Below are positions 42,066 to 51,454 of a DNA stretch of 64,000 nucleotides, in pieces. The notes under the pieces were generated by a model. The model did not search any database. It was not told the origin of the DNA and worked only from the letters and a program-made list of their open reading frames with translations. The translations under genes were made by a program, and so were the position numbers. Positions within the stretch are counted from its first letter, which is position 1, and each line of letters starts with the position of its first letter. Origin of the DNA: Streptomyces endocoffeicus (GTDB lineage Bacteria; Actinomycetota; Actinomycetes; Streptomycetales; Streptomycetaceae); assembly GCF_016741935.1 (NCBI RefSeq), contig NZ_JAERRG010000001.1, forward strand, positions 620,001 to 684,000. Reading direction: 5' to 3'.

Positions 42066-43328
42066 GTGGCCCGTGGCTCGTCGCGCTCCCTCACCCGCGC
42101 ACACCGGCGGCGTGCCACGGTCCGGGCCGCGGCGGCCCTGCTGCTGTGCGGGGCGGCGGTTCCGGCCTGTGCCTCCTCCAGCGAGCACCGGCCGGACCGG
42201 GCGGCGTCGGAGTCGGCGCGGCAGAGCGCGCTCCAGGCGTCGGCCGCGGCGAAGAGGAAGGCGGGGAAGGAGGCGGCGAAGAAGGCCGAGTCGGCCCGGC
42301 TGCTGCCGGGGATGCCGCCCCCGCTGGACCCGCGTGACCTCTACGCGGCCGACCGGCCGGGGAAGCTGTCCCGGACGGTGAAGGACTATCCGTCGCGGGT
42401 GTACGTGCCCAATACGCTCTCGGACACGGTGAGCGTCATCGATCCGAAGAAGTTCAAGGTCGTCCGCACGGTCCAGGTGGGCCACCAGCCGCAGCACGTG
42501 GTGCCCTCGTGGGATCTGAAGACGCTGTGGGTCAACAACGACCTGGGGAACACCCTCACCCCCATCAATCCCGCCAACGGCCGGGTGGGGCGCCCGGTGG
42601 ACGTCCACGACCCGTACAACCTCTACTTCACCCCGGACGGGAAGTACGCCGTGGTGATGGCCTCCATGGACCGGGCGCTGGTCTTCCGGGACGCGCACAC
42701 CATGAAGGTGGTCAAGTCGGTGCCGGTGGACTGCTACGGCGTGAACCACGCGGACTTCTCACCGGACGGGCGCTACTTCATCGTCTCGTGCGAGTTCTCC
42801 GGTGAGCTGCTGAAGGTGGACACGGCGAAGAAGAAGGTGATCGCCAAGCAGCGGCTGCCGATCGCCGGGGCGATGCCGCAGGACGTCAAGATCTCGCCCA
42901 ACGGCAAGACCTGGTACATCGCCGACATGGTGGCGAACGGCCTGTGGGTGCTCAACGGCGACACCTTCGGCAAACCGCGGCTGCTGCCCACCGGAAAGGG
43001 CACGCACGGCCTCTACGTCAGCCGCGACTCCGGCTCCATGTACATCTCCAACCGCGGCGAGGGCACCATCTCGGTGCTGTCCTTCAAGAGCGGCAAGCTA
43101 GTGCGACGGTGGCGGCTCCCCGGCGGCGGCAGCCCCGACATGGGCGGGCTGTCCACCGACGGCAAGGTGCTGTGGCTCTCGGGCCGCTACAACGCCGAGG
43201 TCTACGCGATCGACACCCGCACCGGCCGGCTGCGCGCCCGGATCCCGGTCGGCGGCGGCCCGCACGGGCTCGCGGTCTACCCCCAGCCCGGCCGCTACTC
43301 CCTCGGCCACACCGGAATCTTCCGCTGA
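42066..43328 (+). CDS. Beta-propeller (YncE/PQQ-repeat-like) lipoprotein
   Basis: A 420-residue protein. The signal peptide ends in a lipobox AVPAC (cysteine near 35), so it should be a lipid-anchored surface protein. A Lys/Ala-rich helical linker (about 60-85) precedes seven or so propeller repeats of the type VYVPNTLSDTVSVIDPKKFK, TLWVNNDLGNTLTPINP, MYISNRGEGTISVLSF. I chose GTG 42066 because GGAGG lies 5 nt upstream. YncE-like proteins bind ligands or nucleic acids; enzymatic activity is not expected. Function unknown. Confidence 0.85.
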   Translation: MARGSSRSLTRAHRRRATVRAAAALLLCGAAVPACASSSEHRPDRAASESARQSALQASAAAKRKAGKEAAKKAESARLLPGMPPPLDPRDLYAADRPGKLSRTVKDYPSRVYVPNTLSDTVSVIDPKKFKVVRTVQVGHQPQHVVPSWDLKTLWVNNDLGNTLTPINPANGRVGRPVDVHDPYNLYFTPDGKYAVVMASMDRALVFRDAHTMKVVKSVPVDCYGVNHADFSPDGRYFIVSCEFSGELLKVDTAKKKVIAKQRLPIAGAMPQDVKISPNGKTWYIADMVANGLWVLNGDTFGKPRLLPTGKGTHGLYVSRDSGSMYISNRGEGTISVLSFKSGKLVRRWRLPGGGSPDMGGLSTDGKVLWLSGRYNAEVYAIDTRTGRLRARIPVGGGPHGLAVYPQPGRYSLGHTGIFR

Positions 43329-43378
43329 GGCGGTGTTCCCGCGGATGCCCGCCCGGACCCGTGACCATCTGCATAGCC

Positions 43379-43403
43379 TGCCTATATAGAGGCATGATAT
43401 AAA
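43379..43403 (+). promoter_or_regulatory. Promoter of a probably leaderless MarR gene
   Basis: TATAAA at 43398-43403 is placed 8-13 bp upstream of the GTG start, the position expected if transcription starts at the start codon itself. No ribosome-binding sequence precedes the GTG. An imperfect inverted repeat TGCCT-atatag-AGGCA (43379-43394) overlaps the promoter and could be the MarR site. A convincing -35 was not found. Confidence 0.5.
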
Positions 43404-43410
43404 ACTAGAT

Positions 43411-43914
43411 GTGGAATACACACAGCAGTCCGGTGCCCGGGAATCCGACGCCCCCGCCACCCGTGAGGAGGTCGCGGAGGCGCTGGAGCAGCTGGCGTTC
43501 CTCGCGGTGCGCCATCTGACCAACCGGGACATCAGCTTCACCGCGGCCTCGACCCTCGGCCGGCTCAGCCGGGAGGGCCCGTCCCGCCTCACGGCCCTGG
43601 CCGCCGACGAGGGCGTCACCCAGCCCTCGATGACCCAGCTCATCCAGCGACTGGAGCGGCAGGGTCTGGTGACCCGGGTCGACGATCCGCACGACGGACG
43701 GGTGGTCCTGGTGGCGATCACCGACGCCGGGCGGGAGCTGCTCGCCGAGCGGCGCCGCGGCCGTACGAACCGGCTCGCCGAACTGCTGGCCACCCTCTCC
43801 CCCGAGGACGAACAGGCACTCGCCGACGCCGTCCGCGCCGCCGCCCCCGCCTTCCAGCGGCTGGTCGAGAACGCGGCACGGGCGCGGAAGTCCCCGGGAA
43901 ACACCGCTTCCTGA
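43411..43914 (+). CDS. MarR-family regulator of the adjacent MFS exporter
   Basis: A 167-residue MarR protein with helices LEQLAFLAVRHLTN, winged helix LTALAADEGVTQPSMTQLIQ, then RLERQGLVTRVDDPHDGRVV (the DxRxx wing signature) and a dimerisation tail. GTG start at 43411, apparently leaderless. The MFS gene follows after 71 bp on the same strand, a standard repressor-exporter pair. The palindromic AT-rich stretch before the start is the probable autoregulatory operator. Confidence 0.9.
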   Translation: MEYTQQSGARESDAPATREEVAEALEQLAFLAVRHLTNRDISFTAASTLGRLSREGPSRLTALAADEGVTQPSMTQLIQRLERQGLVTRVDDPHDGRVVLVAITDAGRELLAERRRGRTNRLAELLATLSPEDEQALADAVRAAAPAFQRLVENAARARKSPGNTAS

Positions 43915-43985
43915 TCAACCGGCACCCTGCCGCGCCACGGCTCGCCATGTCGTCACGGCTCGGGCCCTGAACGACGGAGCATCAT

Positions 43986-45257
43986 TTGTCCGCTCATCCC
44001 AGCGCCCCCAACCCCTTCAAGCAGCCGAAGGCCGTATGGGCGGTCGCCTTCGCCTGTGTGATCTCCTTCATGGGCATCGGCCTCGTGGATCCGATCCTGC
44101 CCTCCCTCTCCGCCAAGCTGCACGCCACGCCCAGCCAGGTGTCGCTGCTGTTCACCAGCTATCTGGTGGTCACCGCCGTCGCCATGCTGGTCACCGGGTT
44201 CGTCTCCAGCCGTATCGGCGCCAAGCGCACCCTGGTGGCCGGTCTGGTGCTCATCGTGATCTTCAGCGCGGCGGCCGGGGCCTCCGGCAGCATCGACGGG
44301 ATCGTCGGCTTCCGCGCCGGATGGGGGCTGGGCAACGCCCTCTTCATCGCCACCTCGCTGGCCGTCATCGTGGGCTCGGCCAGCGGTGGCTTCGCCGGCG
44401 CGATCATCCTCTACGAGACCGCGCTGGGCATCGGCATCGCGATCGGGCCGCTGCTGGGCGGCGAGCTCGGCGCGATCAGCTGGCGCGGGCCGTTCTTCGG
44501 GGTGGCGGTCCTGATGGCCATCGCGCTGATCGCGACCATCGTGCTGGTCCAGCCCACCCCGACCCCGGCGCGCCGGGCCTCGATCGCCGACCCGCTCAAG
44601 GCGCTGCGCCACCGCGGGCTGCTCATCATGGGGCTGACCGCGCTCTGCTACAACTGGGGCTTCTTCACGGTGCTGGGCTACGCCCCGTTCCCGATGGACC
44701 TGGGCACCCATGAGCTCGGCTATGTCTTCACCGGCTGGGGTGTGCTCGTCGCCCTCTTCTCGGTCTTCGGCGCTCCCTGGCTCCAGGCACGGCTCGGCAT
44801 AGCCCGCTCCCTGTATCTGAATCTGGCGCTGTTCGCCCTGGACATCCTCGTCATCGGTCTCTTCACCGACTCCAAGACGACGCTGATCGTGGCGGTGATC
44901 GTGGCCGGCGCCTTCATCGGGATCAACAACACCATCACCACCCAGGCGGTGATGACCGTCGCCCCCGTCGAACGGCCCGTCGCCTCCGCCTCCTACGGTT
45001 TCGTCCGCTTCATCGGCGGCGGTCTGGCCCCGTACGCGGCGGGGAAGATCGCCGAGCACAGCGGTGTGCATCTGCCCTTCTACATCGGGGCCGCGGCGGT
45101 CGCGCTGGGTATCGGCGTCCTGGCCACCGGGCACTCGCTGCTCGCCGAGGCCGAGCGCGTCCAGGCGGCGGAGGCGGCCGGACACACCCCGGCCGAGGAG
45201 CGGCGCGAGACGCTAGAGAAGCAGGCGCTGGCCGAGGAGCTCGGCTCGGCGGGCTGA
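43986..45257 (+). CDS. MFS drug-exporter-type transporter (DHA1)
   Basis: A 423-residue 12-TM carrier. SSRIGAKRTLVAG is the loop 2-3 motif; the antiporter-type motif C GAIILYETALGIGIAIGPLLGGEL lies in TM5 and marks an efflux protein. It starts with TTG at 43986, preceded by GGAG; no ATG or GTG nearby gives the complete first helix with such an upstream site. Paired with the MarR gene, so probably a ligand-inducible efflux pump. The C-terminal 40 residues are hydrophilic. Confidence 0.9.
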   Translation: MSAHPSAPNPFKQPKAVWAVAFACVISFMGIGLVDPILPSLSAKLHATPSQVSLLFTSYLVVTAVAMLVTGFVSSRIGAKRTLVAGLVLIVIFSAAAGASGSIDGIVGFRAGWGLGNALFIATSLAVIVGSASGGFAGAIILYETALGIGIAIGPLLGGELGAISWRGPFFGVAVLMAIALIATIVLVQPTPTPARRASIADPLKALRHRGLLIMGLTALCYNWGFFTVLGYAPFPMDLGTHELGYVFTGWGVLVALFSVFGAPWLQARLGIARSLYLNLALFALDILVIGLFTDSKTTLIVAVIVAGAFIGINNTITTQAVMTVAPVERPVASASYGFVRFIGGGLAPYAAGKIAEHSGVHLPFYIGAAAVALGIGVLATGHSLLAEAERVQAAEAAGHTPAEERRETLEKQALAEELGSAG

Positions 45258-45261
45258 CACG

Positions 45262-45287
45262 GGCCGGGGCCCCGGCGGGCCCCGGCC
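45262..45287. terminator. Hairpin between convergent MFS and toxin genes
   Basis: Perfect 10-bp arms GGCCGGGGCC (45262-45271) and GGCCCCGGCC (45278-45287) around a 6-nt loop, 4 bp after the MFS stop and 27 bp after the toxin stop on the other strand. Confidence 0.7.
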
Positions 45288-45294
45288 GTCCCCG

Positions 45295-45327
45295 CTCAGA
45301 TCCGCCAGGGGCCTCAGATCCGCCAGG
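45295..45327 (-). repeat. 18-bp duplication across the toxin gene stop codon
   Basis: The identical 15-mer CTCAGATCCGCCAGG is at 45295-45309 and 45313-45327. The second copy contains the toxin stop (45314-45316) and its last three or four codons; the first copy repeats them 18 bp downstream. Confidence 0.75.
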
Positions 45328-45691
45328 AGCGGATGTGGCTGGCCGCGTCGAAGACATCGGACTTGCCCGAGAGGATGTCGCGGACCAGGTCGATCAGCGC
45401 CCCGTACGGCGGGTCGATGCCCTCGCCGGAGGCGTGCATATAGGCGACCGCGGTCGCGGCGGCGAACCGCGCGTTGCTCGCCGGAAGCGGCCTGAGCAGC
45501 GCGATGGTGTGCAGCAGGGCCGCGGCCCGCCACGCCGAGTCGGGATCGACGCCCAGGCGCGGCGGTTCGACGCGGTGGCGGGCGACGGCCGCGACCAGAC
45601 CCGAGAAGTCCGAGATGGCCGGCTGTTCCGGCATGACCTCCTCATGGCGCTGCAGCAGCCAGGGGACGTCGATATGCAGCAGCGAGGCCAT
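45314..45691 (-). CDS. Doc/Fic-fold toxin with degenerate active site
   Basis: A 125-residue all-helical protein that aligns with Doc toxins (death-on-curing). The active-site loop, normally H-x-F-x-D/E-G-N-K-R, reads RPLPASNARFAAATA here: the histidine, the acidic residue and the glycine are gone, while N-x-R remains. Doc normally phosphorylates EF-Tu; with this loop it is probably altered or inactive. It lies 2 bp downstream of its antitoxin gene, the usual order. The C-terminal codons are part of an 18-bp duplication. Confidence 0.75.
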   Translation of the reverse strand: MASLLHIDVPWLLQRHEEVMPEQPAISDFSGLVAAVARHRVEPPRLGVDPDSAWRAAALLHTIALLRPLPASNARFAAATAVAYMHASGEGIDPPYGALIDLVRDILSGKSDVFDAASHIRSWRI

Positions 45692-45693
45692 GG

Positions 45694-45933
45694 TCAGGCG
45701 GCCTGCCCGGGCTGGCGGTGCTCATCGTCGGGGAACGCGTCCGCGAAGGCGTCGGCGTTGTCCGCGAAGAACCGCCGGAAGACCTCGGCACCCTCCTGCA
45801 GAGCACGGTGACGCGCGATGTCGGCCACGGTCGCCTCGCGGACGAGGGCTTTCATGGTGGTACCGCGCTCCTTGGCGATCTGCCGGAGATCCTCCAGTTC
45901 CCGATCGCTGAATTCCACGTTGAGAGCTGACAT
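45694..45933 (-). CDS. Ribbon-helix-helix-type antitoxin
   Basis: A 79-residue protein: an N-terminal strand-helix-helix (LNVEFSDRELEDLRQIAKER, TTMKALVREATVADIARHRA) typical of RHH/Phd-like antitoxin DNA-binding domains, and an acidic C-terminal helix (FRRFFADNADAFADAFPDD) suited to cover the toxin. It is the first gene of the pair and probably represses its own promoter, just upstream, where AGGTAC occurs twice. Confidence 0.8.
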   Translation of the reverse strand: MSALNVEFSDRELEDLRQIAKERGTTMKALVREATVADIARHRALQEGAEVFRRFFADNADAFADAFPDDEHRQPGQAA

Positions 45934-45951
45934 GGGGACACCCTACTCACG

Positions 45952-46008
45952 AGGTACCCCGTCAGCAATCGCCGCAGCTCAGATCATGTTTTTGTAGGTA
46001 CTTGACAA
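45952..46008 (-). promoter_or_regulatory. Candidate promoter and operator of the toxin-antitoxin pair
   Basis: On the minus strand TTGTCA (46003-46008) can pair with TGATCT (45981-45986) at 16 bp as -35/-10. AGGTAC occurs at 45952-45957 and 45996-46001 on the plus strand and may be the antitoxin half-sites. The fit to consensus is only moderate. Confidence 0.35.
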
Positions 46009-46021
46009 ACCTTTCCAGCCA

Positions 46022-46996
46022 TCAGGGACGGCTGCGGCCGGGGACGGGACGGCCGTCGGGCCCGACCCGGACGAACGGCTCGCGCACCTCCCGGTCCGTC
46101 AGGCTCCGGTACGCGGCGGGGCGGCGGAAGGCGTCTCCCCAGGCCTCCCGGCGCCGGTAGTCGCGCAGCGCCTCGAGGTCGAAGACCGCCGGATAGACCC
46201 CCTCGGCCTCACCCGCCTCCACCACCAGGGTGTCCCGCGACCGCCCGTCCACGAAGGCGACACCGTCGTGGGCGACGGAGTGGCCCCAGCCGGGCCCGGC
46301 GTAGTTGGCCATGGCCATGCCGGTCATGTTCTCCACCGCGCGGGAGCGGAACTGGGAGAGCCGGTTGATCTCCAGCTCGCAGGCGTTCGGGGTGAGGACG
46401 ATCTCCGCCCCGGCGAGCATCAGGGCGCGGGCGCTCTCCGGGAACTCGCGGTCGTAACAGATCATCGCCCCGGTCATCACCTCGCCCACCGCCGTGTCCA
46501 GGGCGCACACCTCGAACCCCTCCCCCGGGGTCAGACCGGCCTCGGGCAGGTCGAAGGCGCAGGTGTGCACCTTGGCGTAGGTCAGCACCAGGCGGCCGTG
46601 CCGGTCGATGAGGGAGAGGGTGTTGCGCGGCGGGCCGTCCCAGCGCTCCAGATAGGTGAGCGCGATGGCCATCTCCAGCTCGGCGGCCAGTTCGCGGAAG
46701 CGGGTGACGAAGGGCGAGTCACGGGTGATGGGCTCGCCGAGCCAGACGGGTTCGGGCCACGGCCCGGCCGGAGCGCGGGCGCCGTCCCACCGCGACGGAT
46801 GGCGGTAGACCTCGCCGCGGGCGGAGCCTTCCGGGACGTCGCAGCTGTAGCCGTTGCTCCACATCTCGGGGAAGAGCGCGATGTCGGCGCCGAGCGCCCG
46901 CGCCCGGCGGCAGGCCGCCTCGCCGAGGGCGAGGTTCACCGGCAGATCGGGCCCCGGCGGGGCGAGTTGGAGCAGGGCGACGGTGAGGGTGGTCAT
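46022..46996 (-). CDS. Carbon-nitrogen hydrolase (nitrilase superfamily)
   Basis: A 324-residue nitrilase-fold enzyme with the full triad: Glu in [10 protein letters not shown], Lys in [10 protein letters not shown], Cys in [13 protein letters not shown]. The sequence resembles amidase/N-carbamoylase and omega-amidase branches rather than true nitrilases. ATG 46996 follows AAGGAGG at 8 nt, a strong ribosome site. It is divergent from the ManD-type dehydratase and shares the 224-bp intergenic region with it. Expected to cleave a small amide or carbamoyl compound. Confidence 0.9.
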   Translation of the reverse strand: MTTLTVALLQLAPPGPDLPVNLALGEAACRRARALGADIALFPEMWSNGYSCDVPEGSARGEVYRHPSRWDGARAPAGPWPEPVWLGEPITRDSPFVTRFRELAAELEMAIALTYLERWDGPPRNTLSLIDRHGRLVLTYAKVHTCAFDLPEAGLTPGEGFEVCALDTAVGEVMTGAMICYDREFPESARALMLAGAEIVLTPNACELEINRLSQFRSRAVENMTGMAMANYAGPGWGHSVAHDGVAFVDGRSRDTLVVEAGEAEGVYPAVFDLEALRDYRRREAWGDAFRRPAAYRSLTDREVREPFVRVGPDGRPVPGRSRP

Positions 46997-47220
46997 GGCG
47001 GATGCCTCCTTCGGTACCTGATGGCGTGCGGGCGATGCGAAGGAGGTGTCCCGGTGGACCCCGGGGGCGGGGCGGGTGTCAAAGCATGCCGCCACGCTAC
47101 CCGCGCCCGCGGTGGGTTCGCGAGGGGCCGTCGCCTCCGGATCCCGGCGGCGGGAAGCGGGTAGAGCTGCCGGTACGGCGTGATCGCCGAAGGGACCGGC
47201 CACAAGGAATGGGGTATGCG

Positions 47221-48462
47221 GTGAGGATCGAGTCGGCCGAGGTCGTCGTCACCAGTCCGGGACGCAATTTCACCACCCTGCGCATCGTCACCGAGGACGG
47301 TCTCACGGGTCTGGGGGACGCCACGCTCAACGGCCGTGAGCTGGCCGTCGCCTCGTATCTGCGGGACCACGTGGTGCCCTTGCTGCTCGACCGGGACGCC
47401 TCGCGCATCGAGGACACCTGGCAGTATCTGTACCGCGGCGCGTACTGGCGGCGGGGGCCGGTGACCATGGCCGCCATCGCGGCCGTCGACACCGCGCTGT
47501 GGGACATCAAGGCCAAGGCGGCCGGGATGCCGCTGTACCAGTTGCTGGGCGGGGCGTCGCGCAGCGGGGCGCTGGCCTACGGGCACGCCTCCGGCCGGGA
47601 CGTCCCCGAGCTGCTCGACTCCATCCGCGCCCATCTGGAGCAGGGCTATCGCGCGATCCGCGTCCAGACCGGCATCCCGGGGCTGGCCTCGGTCTACGGC
47701 GTGGCCTCCGCCAGCGCGGGCGGCGGGGAGCGCTACGACTACGAACCCGCGCGCCGGGGGTCGGGGCCGCGGGTGCTGCCCGCCGAGGAGAGCTGGGACA
47801 CCCGGGCCTATCTGCGTCATCTGCCGACCGTGTTCGAGGCCGTCCGGGCGGAGTTCGGCCCGGAGCTGCCGCTGCTGCACGACGGCCACCACCGGATGAC
47901 ACCGATCCAGGCGGCCCGGCTCGGCAAGGCGCTGGAGCCGTACGACCTGTTCTGGCTGGAGGACGCCACACCCGGCGAGGACCAGGCCGCGCTGCGGCTC
48001 ATCCGGCAGCACACCACCACCCCCCTGGCCATCGGCGAGGTCTTCAACCACGTCCACGACTACACCACCCTGCTGAGCGAGCGGCTGATCGACTACGTGC
48101 GCTCGGCGGTGACCCACACCGGCGGGGTCACCGCCATGCGCAAACTGCTGGACCTGGCCGCGGTCTACGGGATCAAGTCCGGTATGCACGGTCCGACCGA
48201 CATCTCCCCCGTGGGCATGGCCGCGGCGCTCCACCTGGATCTGGCCGTCCACAACTTCGGCATACAGGAGTACATGCCGCACACCGCCGACACGCTGGAG
48301 GTCTTCCGCACCTCCTTCCGCTTCGAGGACGGGCTGCTGCACCCCTCCGACACCCCGGGCCTGGGCGTCGAGCTGGACCCGGAGACCGCCGGGCGGTTCC
48401 CGTACCAGCCCGCGTATCTGCCGGTGAACCGGCTGGCGGACGGCACGGTGCACGACTGGTGA
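47221..48462 (+). CDS. ManD-type sugar-acid dehydratase (D-mannonate dehydratase family, enolase superfamily)
   Basis: A 413-residue enolase-superfamily protein of the ManD group. Beginning [17 protein letters not shown] is characteristic; [14 protein letters not shown] (Asp221, His223), [32 protein letters not shown] and [11 protein letters not shown] cover the metal ligands and catalytic residues of ManD enzymes. Members dehydrate D-mannonate and/or D-gluconate to 2-keto-3-deoxygluconate, some with low efficiency. GTG 47221 is the best start; an ATG 12 bp earlier leaves no room for a ribosome site. Followed after 45 bp by an aldo-keto reductase. Confidence 0.9.
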   Translation: MRIESAEVVVTSPGRNFTTLRIVTEDGLTGLGDATLNGRELAVASYLRDHVVPLLLDRDASRIEDTWQYLYRGAYWRRGPVTMAAIAAVDTALWDIKAKAAGMPLYQLLGGASRSGALAYGHASGRDVPELLDSIRAHLEQGYRAIRVQTGIPGLASVYGVASASAGGGERYDYEPARRGSGPRVLPAEESWDTRAYLRHLPTVFEAVRAEFGPELPLLHDGHHRMTPIQAARLGKALEPYDLFWLEDATPGEDQAALRLIRQHTTTPLAIGEVFNHVHDYTTLLSERLIDYVRSAVTHTGGVTAMRKLLDLAAVYGIKSGMHGPTDISPVGMAAALHLDLAVHNFGIQEYMPHTADTLEVFRTSFRFEDGLLHPSDTPGLGVELDPETAGRFPYQPAYLPVNRLADGTVHDW

Positions 48463-48507
48463 ACGGAGGTACGGTGAGCCGCGTCGCCGTAAGTGAGAAG
48501 AGGGAGC

Positions 48508-49491
48508 ATGGAGCAGCGTGAGTTCGGCCGGCTCGGCCGACAGGTCTCGGTCGTGGGTCTGGGCACCTGGCAGCTGGGCGCGGACTGGGGCGAGGTCGGC
48601 GAGAACGACGCCCTGACCGTGCTGGACACGGCCGTCGAAGCGGGCGTGACGTTCTTCGACACCGCCGATGTGTACGGGGACGGGCGCAGCGAGCAGCTCA
48701 TCGGGCGGTACCTGAAGTCGCGCCCGGACGCCGGGATCTTCGTGGCCACCAAGATGGGGCGGCGGCTGCCGCAGCTCGCGGAGAACTACACGCTGGACAA
48801 CTTCCGTGCGTGGACCGACCGCTCGCGGGCCAATCTGGGCGTGGACACCCTGGATCTGGTCCAGCTGCACTGCCCGCCGTCCTCGGTGCACTCCTCGGCC
48901 GCGGTCTTCGACGCGCTGGACACGCTGGTGGCCGAGGAGCGGGTGGCGGCGTACGGGGTGAGCGTCGAGACATGTGCGGAGGCGCTGGCGGCGATAGCGC
49001 GTCCGGGCACGGCGAGTGTGCAGATCATCCTCAACCCGTTCCGGCTCAAGCCGCTGGAGGAGGTGGTCCCGGCGGCGCGGGAGGCCGGTGTGGGGATCAT
49101 CGCGCGGGTGCCGCTGGCGTCCGGTCTGCTGTCGGGGAAGTACACCAAGGACACCGTCTTCGCCGAGAACGACCACCGCACCTTCAACCGGCACGGCGAG
49201 ATGTTCGACCAGGGCGAGACGTTCTCCGGCGTCGGCTTCGAGGAGGGCGTCGAGGCGGCGGTGGAGTTCGCCGGGCTGGCCCCGCGGGGAGCCACCCCCG
49301 CGCAGACGGCGCTGCGGTGGATCGTCCAGCAGCCGGGCGTGACCTCGGTCATCCCGGGGGCGCGTTCGCCCGAGCAGGCTCGGGCGAACGCGGACGCGGC
49401 GGGGCTGCCCCCGCTGCCGGGCGCCGCGCTGGAGGCCGTCGGCGACCTGTACGACCGGCGGATCCGGGCCCAGGTGCACCATCGCTGGTGA
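48508..49491 (+). CDS. Aldo-keto reductase
   Basis: A 327-residue (alpha/beta)8 reductase. The tetrad Asp/Tyr/Lys/His is seen in FFDTADVYGDGRSE, ATKMGRR and LVQLHCPP; the cofactor end is SVIPGARSPEQARANADA. The ATG at 48508 (MEQREFGRLG) gives the normal N-terminus. It lies 45 bp behind the ManD-type gene and probably works on a related sugar or sugar acid with NADPH. Confidence 0.9.
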   Translation: MEQREFGRLGRQVSVVGLGTWQLGADWGEVGENDALTVLDTAVEAGVTFFDTADVYGDGRSEQLIGRYLKSRPDAGIFVATKMGRRLPQLAENYTLDNFRAWTDRSRANLGVDTLDLVQLHCPPSSVHSSAAVFDALDTLVAEERVAAYGVSVETCAEALAAIARPGTASVQIILNPFRLKPLEEVVPAAREAGVGIIARVPLASGLLSGKYTKDTVFAENDHRTFNRHGEMFDQGETFSGVGFEEGVEAAVEFAGLAPRGATPAQTALRWIVQQPGVTSVIPGARSPEQARANADAAGLPPLPGAALEAVGDLYDRRIRAQVHHRW

Positions 49492-49507
49492 CGGTGGCAC
49501 GCGGGGC

Positions 49508-51454
49508 TCAGAAACCGGCGTCCGCCGCCCATCGCGCGAGTTCGCGCTGGGCGGCGGCGCGCTGCTCCGCCGAGGGGGCGGCGGTGCCATCGGCGATCAG
49601 CGCGTAGTGCAGGGTGCCGGTGGACTCGTCGGCCGGGGCGGAGAGCACCAGCCGGTTCCCGCCGTTGTCGCCGGGCTCCGCCGCGGTGGCGACGGGGTGG
49701 TCGGCGGTGTGGCCGTGTGCGGTGTACGCGGGCGGGCCGGTGAGGGTGCCCAGATCGGAGACGACGGTGGTCCGGGCGGGGTCGAAGTCGCGGGGCAGCC
49801 GGAGTTCGGTGGGCGCGTCGGTGGCGCCGCCGGAGCGCCACACCAGCATGCCGTAGCGGCCGGAGCCGGTGACCTTGGCGACGTTCGGCAGACTGCCGGG
49901 GATGCGGTCCCAGCTGAGCGTGGTGGAGCCGTCACGTGAGCGGTCCTCGAAGGTGAAGGCGAGGGTGCGGCCCGCGACGGCTCGTGGATAGACGCGGTCG
50001 AGCAGCCGGGCGTCCTGGCGCGGCGCGGCGGCGCCGGAGTCATCGAGGCGCACGGCCGAGAGGTCCTCGTCGTTCCAGGCGTCGCCCTCGGTGAGGATCT
50101 TCCCGGCGTTGCCGTTCATGGCCTCGTGGTGGCGGCCGTTGTAGATGTCCCACTGCCACTGGGTGGAGGAGAGCACGGCGCCGGACGCGGCCGGCCGGGT
50201 CCACCAGCTGGCGCCGGGGAGGCGGGAGTCCAGCGCCTGGTACATGCCCTTGACCACGGTGGGGGCCTTGTCGGAGGTGAAGCCGGCCAGCGGATGGCCG
50301 AACTCGCTCATGACGGCGGGCAGGTCCAGGGCGGTGGAGCGGTCGCGCAGGGCGCCGAAGTCGCCCGCGTACTGGCCGTCGGCCGCCTTGCCGGGCATGA
50401 AGATCCCGGAGATGGCCTTCTGGTCGTAGTAGTGGGTGTTGAAGACGTAGTCGGGGCCGGGCTTTCCGGCGTCGAGGAGTCCGCCCTCCTGGCGCTGGAA
50501 GTCCAGGTTGGAGTTCCAGAACATATTGGGTTCCACGAACGCGGGCTTGTCCTGCCAGCCCGCGGCGTCCATACGGGCGCGGAACTTCTCGTAGAAGGGC
50601 CACAGCACGCTCTTCTCCCAGGTGCGGCTGTTCTGGCCGTCGTCGTACGCGCCCGCGTACGGCTCGTTGAGCGGGTCGAAGCCGACGACGCGGGTGAACT
50701 GGTCGTCGGTGAGCTGCCGGGCGAGGTAGGTCATGGTCTTCTCGGCGGTGGCCAGGAAGGCGTCCTGGACGCGGACGGTGCCCGCGCCGGTGGTCAGTTC
50801 GCGGTTGCGCCAGAAGTCGCGGGTGGAGTTCATGACCGCCTGGTTCTGGGTGATGTTCTGGCCCCAGTGGAAGCAGATGCCGCAGGACTCCTTGGGGTAG
50901 CCGCCCGCGTCGATGACCCATTTCGGGGCGCCGTCGCCGCTGTACCAGCTGTCCTTGTCAAAGAGATGGCGGGAGTAGAGGTCCTGGTGGAAGTCGGGGA
51001 AGACCCGGATTCCGGCGTCGAGGAACGCCTTCATCTGCGCGGTGGCCTTCTCCAGATAGCCGGTGTCCACCTGGCCGGGCTCGGGCTCGGCATGGGCCCA
51101 GGACAGCAGGAACCGCACCGCGTTGGCGCCGGTCAGGTGGCGCATGGCGGCGGCGGACTTCCTCGCGTCGGCGGTGGTGGCGAACGGGAGCCCGCCGTTC
51201 TCCTCCAGTTTGGTCTCGCCGGACACGTTGAAACCGCGCAGCACGACCTCGCGGCCGTGGCCGTCGGCGAACCGGGTGCCGTTCACGGCCACCTGGTCCG
51301 CCGCCCGGCCGTCGAACCAGGGCGCCTCGGCCGCGGCCGCCGGAGTGCCCGGGGCCGCGGCCGCCGCCAGCAGCAGGACGGCCGCCCCGAGCAGCCGGGT
51401 GCGACCCGGTCGGGGGCGGCCGATCCGTATCCCTCGTGTCTCATGAGTCGGCAT
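49508..51454 (-). CDS. Secreted GH5-type glycoside hydrolase (endoglycoceramidase/cellulase-like)
   Basis: A 648-residue protein with a long Ala-rich signal peptide (to about residue 43), a GH5 barrel and a C-terminal beta domain from about 520. Acid/base Glu264 is in DPLNEPYAG and nucleophile Glu384 in MSEFGHP. RGFNVSGETKLEENGG, FPDFHQDLYSR and ICFHWGQNITQNQ resemble endoglycoceramidase-type GH5 enzymes, which cut glycosphingolipids or related glycosides; classical cellulase activity is less likely. It converges with the aldo-keto reductase gene with a 16-bp gap. Confidence 0.85.
   Translation of the reverse strand: MPTHETRGIRIGRPRPGRTRLLGAAVLLLAAAAAPGTPAAAAEAPWFDGRAADQVAVNGTRFADGHGREVVLRGFNVSGETKLEENGGLPFATTADARKSAAAMRHLTGANAVRFLLSWAHAEPEPGQVDTGYLEKATAQMKAFLDAGIRVFPDFHQDLYSRHLFDKDSWYSGDGAPKWVIDAGGYPKESCGICFHWGQNITQNQAVMNSTRDFWRNRELTTGAGTVRVQDAFLATAEKTMTYLARQLTDDQFTRVVGFDPLNEPYAGAYDDGQNSRTWEKSVLWPFYEKFRARMDAAGWQDKPAFVEPNMFWNSNLDFQRQEGGLLDAGKPGPDYVFNTHYYDQKAISGIFMPGKAADGQYAGDFGALRDRSTALDLPAVMSEFGHPLAGFTSDKAPTVVKGMYQALDSRLPGASWWTRPAASGAVLSSTQWQWDIYNGRHHEAMNGNAGKILTEGDAWNDEDLSAVRLDDSGAAAPRQDARLLDRVYPRAVAGRTLAFTFEDRSRDGSTTLSWDRIPGSLPNVAKVTGSGRYGMLVWRSGGATDAPTELRLPRDFDPARTTVVSDLGTLTGPPAYTAHGHTADHPVATAAEPGDNGGNRLVLSAPADESTGTLHYALIADGTAAPSAEQRAAAQRELARWAADAGF

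Noticed and set aside
46993..49590. An 865-codon minus-strand open frame opposite the ManD-type and aldo-keto reductase genes
   Set aside because: It is antisense to two well-supported genes and lacks any domain signature.
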